DNA from: Alteraurantiacibacter hainanensis
Lineage (GTDB): Bacteria; Pseudomonadota; Alphaproteobacteria; Sphingomonadales; Sphingomonadaceae
Direction of reading: 5' to 3'
Assembly: GCF_036321025.1 (NCBI RefSeq)
Contig: NZ_JAZAPB010000001.1
Span: 124,001-188,000 of the forward strand
Length of the DNA stretch: 64,000 bases
The notes under the pieces were generated by a model that saw only the letters and a program-made list of their open reading frames with translations, was not told the DNA's origin and did not search any database. A program made the position numbers and the translations under genes. Of this stretch, positions 57,475 to 64,000 are shown piece by piece (the first letter of the stretch is position 1; each line of letters begins with the position of its first letter).

Positions 57475-58167
57475 ATGGGCACCATGGCTGGCGAAACGAA
57501 GAGCAAGTTCCCCCCCAACGCGGACCAGGCGCGGTTGCAGACCCTTGGCCGCCAGGTGCGCGAACGGCTTGCGGCCAATCCGCAGGTCTACACCGTGCCC
57601 AGCGAGGAGGTGGAACTGTTCGCGGTGGGCGATTTCATGTCGCCCCCCGAATGCGCGAAGATGATGGAGCTGATCGACGCGACGGCAAAGCCCAGCAAGG
57701 TGTTCGATCTGGAATACGAATCAGGCTATCGCACCAGCTATTCGGGCGATGTCGATCCTTGCGATCCCTTCGTGAAGAAGATCGGCCGGCGGATCGACGA
57801 CCTGCTGGGCATGGACCCGAGCTTTGGCGAGACGATCCAGGGCCAGCGATACATGCCGGGGCAGGAATTCCAGCCGCACCACGACTGGTTCCATCCGAAC
57901 ACCAGCTACTGGGAATTCGAGATGAGCCGCGGCGGGCAACGCAGCTTCACGACCATGGTCTTCCTCAACGAGGTGGAAGCCGGCGGCACCACGGATTTTC
58001 CGGATCTGGGCATTTCGCTGGAGCCCAAGCCCGGCGTGCTGCTGATCTGGAACAATGCGCAGCGCGACGGGCTGACCAACCCCAAGACGATCCACGCCGG
58101 CCGGCCGGTTCAGGCCGGGGCGAAGTACATCATCACCAAGTGGTATCGCACCCGGCAGTGGAACTAG
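57475..58167 (+). CDS. 2-oxoglutarate/Fe(II) oxygenase, prolyl-hydroxylase-like
   Basis: 230 residues from the ATG at 57475 (ATG at 57484 is also possible). The double-stranded beta-helix iron site is clear: HxD in FQPHHDWFHP (about residues 137-139) and distal His in KTIHAGRPVQAG (about 210), with the 2-oxoglutarate Lys in KYIITKWYR. The pattern matches P4H-type enzymes that hydroxylate prolyl residues or small peptides. The N-terminal 50 residues form helices. Substrate unknown. Confidence 0.9.
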   Translation: MGTMAGETKSKFPPNADQARLQTLGRQVRERLAANPQVYTVPSEEVELFAVGDFMSPPECAKMMELIDATAKPSKVFDLEYESGYRTSYSGDVDPCDPFVKKIGRRIDDLLGMDPSFGETIQGQRYMPGQEFQPHHDWFHPNTSYWEFEMSRGGQRSFTTMVFLNEVEAGGTTDFPDLGISLEPKPGVLLIWNNAQRDGLTNPKTIHAGRPVQAGAKYIITKWYRTRQWN

Positions 58168-58177
58168 GCGGAGAGCT

Positions 58178-59806
58178 CTAGCGAGCCAGCGCCTCGGCAA
58201 TCAGCTTGCGGGTGTTATCCACGCCGTAAAGCGCGATGAAGCTGCCCATGCGCGGCCCCTGGGATGACCCCAGAAGCGTCTCGTACTGCGCCTTGAACCA
58301 GTCGCGCAGGGATTCGAATTCGAACCGCTCCATCTTGCCGACCTCATAGACGATGGTCTGCAGATCCTCCGCCGCCGTTTCCGGGTCGACCTTGGCCAGC
58401 CGGGCATCAAGCTCGCGCAGCGCCGCCGCCTCGTTCGGCTGGGGCGCACGCTTCACCAGCGTGGGGGCGATAAAGTCGCGGTTGTAGGCCAGCGCCTTGT
58501 CCACCAGTCGGGCCAGGTCCGGATGGTCGTCCGGATCCATGTCGTGCATGTAGTTGCCGAGGTAGGACCACACCTGGTCGTGCGTCGCCGCCGCGCCCAG
58601 CACGCCCACGAGGTTGAGGAGCAGGCCGTAGGTGACCGGCAGGCTGTCGCCCGATCCGACGGGGGGCTGCGAACCGCTGGCATCCTTCACCCGCAGCAGG
58701 TTCCATGCAGGGTTGCCCAGCTGCTTCTCGATATCCTGTTCGGGAATACGCTCGCGGAACTGCCAGTAGTCGTCCACCGCGCGCGGGATGACGCCCACGT
58801 GCAGCTGCTTGGCGCTCTTGGGGTTCGGGAAAATGTAGAAGCCGAGGCTCTCTTCAGAACCGTAGGTCAGCCATTCCTCGATCGTCAGGCCGTTGCCCTT
58901 GGACTTGGAAATCTTCTCGCCATTGGCATCCAGGAACAGTTCGTAGATCAGCCCTTCCGGCTTGCGACCGCCCAGCACCTGGGCAATCTTGCCGGACTGA
59001 ACGCCGGTGTCGGTCAGGTCCTTGCCGTACATCTCGTAATCGACGCCCAGCGCCACCCAGCGCATGGCGAAATCGACCTTCCACTGCAGCTTCGCCATTC
59101 CGCCAAGCGCGCTCTGCTCGATCACCTCGCCATCCGAGTCGGTAAAGCGCACGATGCCTTCGTCGGCATCGACCACTTCCACCGGCACCTGCAGCACGTG
59201 GCCCGTCTTGGGCGAAATCGGCATGATCGGCGAATAGGTCGCCGCACGCTCCGCGCGCAGCGTGGGCAACATGATGTCGAGAATCGCCTGGTTGTTGCGC
59301 AGCACCCCGCGCAGCGCATCGTCGAACGCGCCGGTATTGTACTGACTGGATGCGGCGATGAATTCGTATTCGAAGCCGAACCGGTCGAGGAATTCGCGCA
59401 GCATCGCGTTGTTGTGCGCGGCGAAGCTCTCGTACTTCTCGAAAGGATCGGGAATGCGGCTCAGCGGCTTGTGCAGGTTTTCTTCCAGCAGGGCCTTGTT
59501 CGGCACGTTGTCGGGCACCTTGCGCAGGCCGTCCATGTCGTCCGAGAAGGCGACGAGCCGCGTCGGCGCGGGAGTGCCGTCGTCTGCCGCGCCGACGATT
59601 TCGTAGGCCTTGCGGACCAGCGTCGTGCGCAGCACTTCCTGGAAGGTGCCGATGTGCGGCAGGCCGCTGGGGCCGTAGCCGGTTTCGAAAAGCACGGGCT
59701 TTCCGCCGGGTTTACCCTGCGGGTATCGCTTTGCTAGGCGCTGCGCCTCCTGAAAGGGCCAGGCCTTGGACGTGCGGGCGGCTTCGACGAGATCGGTGCT
59801 GAACAT
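58178..59806 (-). CDS. lysK: class I lysyl-tRNA synthetase
   Basis: 542 residues from the ATG at 59806. The class I signatures are present: HIGH form PSGLPHIGTFQEV near residue 50 and KMSKS form GEKISKSKGNGLTI near residue 300. The C-terminal helical domain ends KLIAEALAR. Class I LysRS occurs in most alphaproteobacteria in place of the class II enzyme, which supports the taxonomic reading. It charges tRNA-Lys. There is no clear ribosome site, so an earlier in-frame start at 59827 cannot be excluded. Confidence 0.96.
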   Translation of the reverse strand: MFSTDLVEAARTSKAWPFQEAQRLAKRYPQGKPGGKPVLFETGYGPSGLPHIGTFQEVLRTTLVRKAYEIVGAADDGTPAPTRLVAFSDDMDGLRKVPDNVPNKALLEENLHKPLSRIPDPFEKYESFAAHNNAMLREFLDRFGFEYEFIAASSQYNTGAFDDALRGVLRNNQAILDIMLPTLRAERAATYSPIMPISPKTGHVLQVPVEVVDADEGIVRFTDSDGEVIEQSALGGMAKLQWKVDFAMRWVALGVDYEMYGKDLTDTGVQSGKIAQVLGGRKPEGLIYELFLDANGEKISKSKGNGLTIEEWLTYGSEESLGFYIFPNPKSAKQLHVGVIPRAVDDYWQFRERIPEQDIEKQLGNPAWNLLRVKDASGSQPPVGSGDSLPVTYGLLLNLVGVLGAAATHDQVWSYLGNYMHDMDPDDHPDLARLVDKALAYNRDFIAPTLVKRAPQPNEAAALRELDARLAKVDPETAAEDLQTIVYEVGKMERFEFESLRDWFKAQYETLLGSSQGPRMGSFIALYGVDNTRKLIAEALAR

Positions 59807-59918
59807 ACAGGCCGCGCTTAGGCGCAAGACCAGCCTTTTCGCAAGTGCAACCGGAACCGGAACCTCGCTGTAGAGCCCGCGTTCAACAACAAATGATAAG
59901 CCGTATCGGGGGCCGTTC

Positions 59919-60794
59919 TTGAATTATGTCGAAATCCTGAGGACCCAGATCATGGGCATGTGGCAGGGCTTCATCGCCGTGCTGCCCAATCTGGCCATCG
60001 CCATTCTGGTCCTGCTGCTGACGTGGATCGTGGCGAAGTTCGCCATCCGCATCGCCAACAAGGCCACTGCCAAGTCCAACATGCGCGAGGATTTGCGGCA
60101 GCTTGTCGAAACCGTGGTGCGCCTGTCGATCTGGATTGCCGGCATCATCCTGGCGCTGGTCGTGGCGATCCCCGGCTTCACGCCGGCCGGCCTGATCGCC
60201 GGCCTGGGTATCGGCGCCCTCGCCATCGGCTTTGCCTTCCAGGACATCTTCGAGAATTTCCTTGCCGGCGTGCTGATCATGCTTCGGGAAAAGATGCGCA
60301 TCGGTGACCTGATCGAGGTCGAAGGTGTGCTGGGCAAGGTAGAGAAGATCACCCTGCGCGAAACCTATGTGCGACAGCTCTCCAACGAGCTGACGATCAT
60401 GCCCAATTCGATGCTGTTCAAGAACGCGGTGCAGATCCTGACCGACGACACCGTTCGCCGCAACGAGGTCGTGGTAGGCGTGTCCTACGATACCGACCTG
60501 GAAGTGGCGCAGCAGGCGATCATGGATGCGATGCTGACGGTGGACGCCATCGTCGAGGACCGCCCCATCATCGTCTACGCGCAGGAATTCGGCGGCAGTT
60601 CGATCGATTTCCTGGTGCAGTGGTATGCCCAGTCCGCGGCGCGCGACCTGCGCCAGACCAAGAGCGAGGCGATCAAGGCGATCAAGAAGGGCCTCGACGC
60701 CGCGGGTATCGACATCCCCTTCCCCATCCAGACGAACTATTTCGCAGAGCCCCTGCGGATCGAACAGGTTTCCGCCGAGAAAACCGCGGACTAA
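59919..60794 (+). CDS. mscS: MscS-family mechanosensitive channel
   Basis: 291 residues from a TTG at 59919, or 280 from ATG at 59952. Three membrane helices: NLAIAILVLLLTWIVAKFAI, LSIWIAGIILALVVAIPGF and the pore helix GLIAGLGIGALAIGFAFQDIFENFLAG with its Gly/Ala pattern, then the cytoplasmic beta domain (GDLIEVEGVLGKVEKITLRET and MPNSMLFKNAVQILT). It opens under membrane tension to release solutes. It stands alone. Confidence 0.93.
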   Translation: MNYVEILRTQIMGMWQGFIAVLPNLAIAILVLLLTWIVAKFAIRIANKATAKSNMREDLRQLVETVVRLSIWIAGIILALVVAIPGFTPAGLIAGLGIGALAIGFAFQDIFENFLAGVLIMLREKMRIGDLIEVEGVLGKVEKITLRETYVRQLSNELTIMPNSMLFKNAVQILTDDTVRRNEVVVGVSYDTDLEVAQQAIMDAMLTVDAIVEDRPIIVYAQEFGGSSIDFLVQWYAQSAARDLRQTKSEAIKAIKKGLDAAGIDIPFPIQTNYFAEPLRIEQVSAEKTAD

Positions 60795-60860
60795 GTCAAC
60801 GAAAGCGATTGGCGCGGCGCGCAGCCTGTGGCATCCTTCCCGCAATAACAAAGGGGAGAG

Positions 60861-62609
60861 ATGGCTGTGGCAACGCGCCAGGATGCCGCGAGGGCTGCCT
60901 ATCCGGACATTCCGCTGTTCCGGTACGGATACACCGATCTATCGCTTGCCGAGGTATCGAGGCGCCTTACCGCTCCGGCGCTGGCCGGGCCGCAAAGCCT
61001 GTCTCCATCAGACGATCTTGCCGGCGAAACCCTGCGCTTTCGCAGCGAAAACGGCCCTTCGCTCGATTTCAATTTCAGCCCCGAGCGGCGGGTGGAAGTA
61101 GGCGGCGCGGAAACCGCCTACGGCGCGCTGACGCTCGACCATGTGACCCTCGTCACCATGATGCTGCCCCGCGAACCGCGGGCCTATGCACTGGCGTGGG
61201 ATCGTCACGACAACCGTGCCACGCTGTTCGAACTGTGGTTCGGCAACGGGCCTGCCCCCGTGGCCCGCGAGGTCAATCGTGAACTTTGGCACGGCTACAT
61301 CGATACAGGCGCCGGTGCCCCGCAGGCCGAACTGCACGCCCCCACCGCCAGGTGCGAGGGCCGGGCGTGCATGTGGGCGGAGGATACCGGCAACCGCACG
61401 GTCGACTACTATCCCAGCTCCGCATTCTCGCATTGGGTGGAGCTTGACCGGCTGGAGGAAGGTCGCGGCTACTCCGCCCCGTCCGATTACATCAAGCTGA
61501 CCGAGGACCTCTACCTCTACACTCGCACCGAGGCCGAGTTTTCCGGGCTCTGGCACATGTACGTGATGGATGCGAACCGGCTGGAGCAGGTTGGCCTGCG
61601 ACTGGGGTTCAACGGGCTCGACGAGCTGGAATACTACATGTTCCGGGGCAACGGGGAATGGCTCGGCCAGCTCGCCCGGTTCCAGACCTTTGGCGACGTT
61701 TCCGGCGATCCGCTGGCGTTCGAGGATGCCGCCAAGGGCGAACGCCGGATCTACCGCCCCTTGCGCAGCTGGGACACCATGACGGAGGCCGAAGTTCGCG
61801 AGGCCATGGCAGCGCACGGGGCCAAGGTATTCGAACGCGCCAGCCCCATGGCGGGGCACGGCCTTCCGCCCAGCGACGGCCTGGCGGGCAGGACCTTCGC
61901 CGTCCGCTACGATAACGGGCCGCGCATGGAATACCGCTTCACCTCGGCCGACGAACTGCAATGGCGAGAGAACGGCGGCGGCTGGACGACGGCGCGCTAC
62001 AACGCCTGGCAGAACATGCCCGGCGTGTTCATCTTCGGCCACTACCTCGAAGGGAAGCCCGACTACGACGGACACATCGTGGTCGCCGATCTCGAAACCG
62101 GCAAGGCCAGCGCCTTTCGCGGCTATCTGAACACGCCCTATTTCGCCAACGAGGCCGGCGCTGAAACGTGGTTCGGCAAGCTGGAAGGCGAAGGCATTCC
62201 CGATCCGGGCGAAGACCGGCACGAACGCACGCTGGATCTGCTGGGCCGGGCATTCACCTGGTCCTATTCCCCCGGCCTCACGTCCATGCACCTCTACTCC
62301 AGCCCCAACACCGTCAGCTGGATCATTTTCACGCCCAGCCAACACGGCGGCTCTGAATGGAGCGGCAGCGGCGACTTCGTGAAGATCCGCGACGAGCTGT
62401 ACTTCGTGCGCTGGCAGGAGGAAGCCTGCAACGGAACGCTGGGCACCATCCTCATCAACATGCGCACGATGCACGACAGCGGGATCAGCTACCACATGGG
62501 GGAAGAGGGTCTCTCCATGGGCCCCGTGGGCGCCTATGCCCGCCATGCCGGGCACATCGGGGGCGCCCTGCCCTACCTATCCGACAAGCCGGGAGGACAT
62601 TCGGTATGA
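60861..62609 (+). CDS. MoaF-like protein with two duplicated MoaF units
   Basis: 582 residues with ribosome site GGGGAG. Two MoaF-type regions are visible: unit one begins DLAGETLRFRSENGPSLDFNF and unit two begins GLAGRTFAVRYDNGPRMEYRF, each followed by an AW or LTWD segment, with a further MoaF C-terminal region at about 470-560 (TWSYSPGLTSMHLYSSPN). MoaF is named for a monoamine-regulated operon; it binds lipocalin-like ligands but the reaction is not established. Four-base overlap with the next gene (ATGA), and a probable operon with the tannase-like gene after it. Confidence 0.8.
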   Translation: MAVATRQDAARAAYPDIPLFRYGYTDLSLAEVSRRLTAPALAGPQSLSPSDDLAGETLRFRSENGPSLDFNFSPERRVEVGGAETAYGALTLDHVTLVTMMLPREPRAYALAWDRHDNRATLFELWFGNGPAPVAREVNRELWHGYIDTGAGAPQAELHAPTARCEGRACMWAEDTGNRTVDYYPSSAFSHWVELDRLEEGRGYSAPSDYIKLTEDLYLYTRTEAEFSGLWHMYVMDANRLEQVGLRLGFNGLDELEYYMFRGNGEWLGQLARFQTFGDVSGDPLAFEDAAKGERRIYRPLRSWDTMTEAEVREAMAAHGAKVFERASPMAGHGLPPSDGLAGRTFAVRYDNGPRMEYRFTSADELQWRENGGGWTTARYNAWQNMPGVFIFGHYLEGKPDYDGHIVVADLETGKASAFRGYLNTPYFANEAGAETWFGKLEGEGIPDPGEDRHERTLDLLGRAFTWSYSPGLTSMHLYSSPNTVSWIIFTPSQHGGSEWSGSGDFVKIRDELYFVRWQEEACNGTLGTILINMRTMHDSGISYHMGEEGLSMGPVGAYARHAGHIGGALPYLSDKPGGHSV

Positions 62610-63085
62610 CGACCCGCCGCGAAGCTTTGAAGTTCGGCGCTCTTGCCGCCGCCCCCGTCGCCGCGCTGGCACCCGCCGCCGCGCTGGCGGGAGACGACAG
62701 CGCCGCACGCCTTGCCCGCATGGAGGACGAGCGCGCGCTTGGCGAGCTGGTCAGGAATTTCGTGCGCCGCTTCAACGGCAGCGGGAATTGCAGCGAGTTC
62801 GTCGCCAGTGCTGGCGCGATCCGCATCGATCCGCAGGTCTGCGCCATTGGCGAGGATGCCAGCCGCGATCCGCAACTGGCCTTTGCCGGGGATGGCCGCT
62901 CGGCCGCTTGGCAATCGCGCGCGCGGGTCGACCTGCTGACCGATTTCGACGGCGATTCCACCGTGGAAAAGATGGCCCGCTTCCAGGGCCAGGGCAGCGC
63001 CTCTTCCCGTGCGGAGCGTCGCCTCGAAGCCGAATTCGCCCGCAGCGGCGGCAACTGGACCATCACTCGCCTCACCCTCGTCTGA
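62606..63085 (+). CDS. exported NTF2/SnoaL-like protein
   Basis: 159 residues. Twin-arginine-like leader TTRREALKFGALAAAPVAALAPAAALA, then a helix with ERALGELVRNFVRRFNGSGNC, strands and WTITRLTLV at the end, an NTF2-like arrangement. Its ATG overlaps the MoaF stop by four bases, and the next gene starts 15 bases later, so it is the middle gene of an operon. No specific function. Confidence 0.75.
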   Translation: MTTRREALKFGALAAAPVAALAPAAALAGDDSAARLARMEDERALGELVRNFVRRFNGSGNCSEFVASAGAIRIDPQVCAIGEDASRDPQLAFAGDGRSAAWQSRARVDLLTDFDGDSTVEKMARFQGQGSASSRAERRLEAEFARSGGNWTITRLTLV

Positions 63086-63100
63086 GTACCGGAGACACCC

Positions 63101-64000
63101 ATGCGTTTTCACACGACCACCGGCCTTGCCACCATCGCCCTTCTCGCCGCCTGCACGACGGGAGGGACCAGCGATCCCGATGGCACGCGCGGTGCCGCTC
63201 TATCGGCGAACCAGTGCGAATTCCTCGCCACCGAGGAGCCGGGAGACCTGCCCCTGTCGACCCTCTGGGTCCCGGCGGCGGACGGCCTGCCATCCTATTG
63301 CGAAGTCACCGCGACCCTGCATCCCGTCGAAGGGTCAAACATCGGGGTGGTCTATCGCCTGCCGGAAGACTGGAACGGCGATGTGCTAGGCATCGGCGGC
63401 GGGGCATGGCTGGGCAATACCTCGCTGATGACTGCGCGCGACGGACTGCTGAAGGGCTATGCAACGATGCAGACCAACGCAGGTCACACCAGCACCAATC
63501 CCTGGGGCAACGAATGGGTGATCAATCCCATCCAAGCCGCCGATTTCAGTCACCGCGCCATCCACACCATGACCGAGGTCGGCAAGCAGGTTGCCTCGCG
63601 CTTCTATGGACGCGACCACGACACGGCGGTCTATTCAGGCTGCTCGACCGGCGGGCGCGTGGGCCTGATGGAAGCTCAGCGCTATCCGGCCGATTACGAC
63701 GCCGTGATCGTCGGCGCGCCCGTCTATACCCTGCAGGTGCAGACCAGCGCGGTGTTCCGCAACCAGACCTTTGCCGAGCCCGGCGCGGCCTTCTCCATGG
63801 AAGACCTTCAACTGGTGGAGAACGCGGCGCTGGCCGCCTGCGACGCGAACGACGGGCTGGAGGACGGACTGATCAACGATCCGATGGCCTGCACCTGGCA
63901 GCCGCGCGCGCTGCAATGCTCGCCCGGTGAAAGCGAGGGCTGCATCAGCTCGCAACAGGTCGATGCGCTGAACGCGCTCTACAACGGTCGGCGCGCGTCA
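63101..64000 (+). CDS. tannase/feruloyl esterase lipoprotein, N-terminal part
   Basis: The frame runs from the ATG at 63101 (CGGAGA upstream) to the window edge, 300 residues so far. A lipoprotein leader (TTTGLATIALLAACTT with LAAC) precedes the tannase domain. The nucleophile elbow is SGCSTGGRVGLMEAQRYPAD (catalytic Ser), preceded by TNAGHTSTNPWGNEW. Family members cleave gallic, ferulic or similar phenolic esters outside the cytoplasm. The catalytic Asp and His lie beyond the window. Last gene visible of the MoaF operon. Confidence 0.9.
   Translation, partial: MRFHTTTGLATIALLAACTTGGTSDPDGTRGAALSANQCEFLATEEPGDLPLSTLWVPAADGLPSYCEVTATLHPVEGSNIGVVYRLPEDWNGDVLGIGGGAWLGNTSLMTARDGLLKGYATMQTNAGHTSTNPWGNEWVINPIQAADFSHRAIHTMTEVGKQVASRFYGRDHDTAVYSGCSTGGRVGLMEAQRYPADYDAVIVGAPVYTLQVQTSAVFRNQTFAEPGAAFSMEDLQLVENAALAACDANDGLEDGLINDPMACTWQPRALQCSPGESEGCISSQQVDALNALYNGRRAS

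Noticed and set aside
58523..59737. 404-codon open frame on the plus strand
   Set aside because: Antisense shadow of lysK.

Overview
The window is GC-rich chromosomal DNA from an alphaproteobacterium, most likely a member of the Sphingomonadales (Erythrobacteraceae-like). The signs are a class I lysyl-tRNA synthetase, TonB-dependent receptors, a GlxA-type regulator, FixJ-type response regulators, HWE histidine kinases and dense GTG/TTG starts with ATGA/GTGA overlaps. No species can be named from the sequence alone.

Layout. 1-15995 is redox and small-molecule metabolism under local regulators: the end of a TonB receptor, a dead ohr gene, LysR + old yellow enzyme + aldehyde dehydrogenase, a cofactor-free haloperoxidase-like hydrolase, a GMC oxidoreductase, a HEXXH protein, a LysR divergent from an SDR/NTF2 pair, an EamA transporter, a GlxA regulator opposite an alpha/beta hydrolase, and HxlR opposite azoR. 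16000-23130 is an accessory island. A three-gene coupled operon (HTH protein, N6-adenine DNA methylase, PD-(D/E)XK nuclease) faces a tight five-gene operon (DUF2188, an NCPFD/GIHDLSR Rossmann-like protein, a hidden small membrane ORF, a 104-aa orphan, DUF3800). I regard this as the best candidate for an undescribed, probably anti-phage, system.

23464-34405 is a stress cluster: Dps, four alpha/beta hydrolases or haloperoxidase relatives, two isochorismatase-fold hydrolases, XapX, a YtcJ-type amidohydrolase and a YoaK membrane protein. Embedded in it are a PAS histidine kinase, a receiver-only protein and a FixJ-type regulator. Three copies of an ACCwwGGTATG motif sit 50-110 bases ahead of every transcription unit in this cluster, so it looks like one self-contained regulon.

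34746-37282 is an integrase module at the 3' end of tRNA-Pro(UGG). It is bordered by arrays of GTCTCA hexamers on an exact 10-bp period, in opposite orientations at the two ends, plus a second GAGTCAC repeat family. 37478-43893 holds an SNase-like nuclease, a coupled GntA-like N-hydroxylase/DUF1989 pair next to a Crp/Fnr regulator, and a four-gene SRPBCC/alcohol dehydrogenase/SDR/flavodoxin operon. 43962-64000 is mostly housekeeping or core-like: tRNA-Ile(CAU), an M28 peptidase, a DUF427/renalase-like pair, a diguanylate cyclase, an L,D-transpeptidase, EttA, an HWE kinase, TerC, acylphosphatase, an Arg-rich RcnB-like protein, cytochrome b561, a 2OG-Fe(II) oxygenase, LysRS-I and MscS. It ends with a MoaF/NTF2-like/tannase operon that runs off the end.
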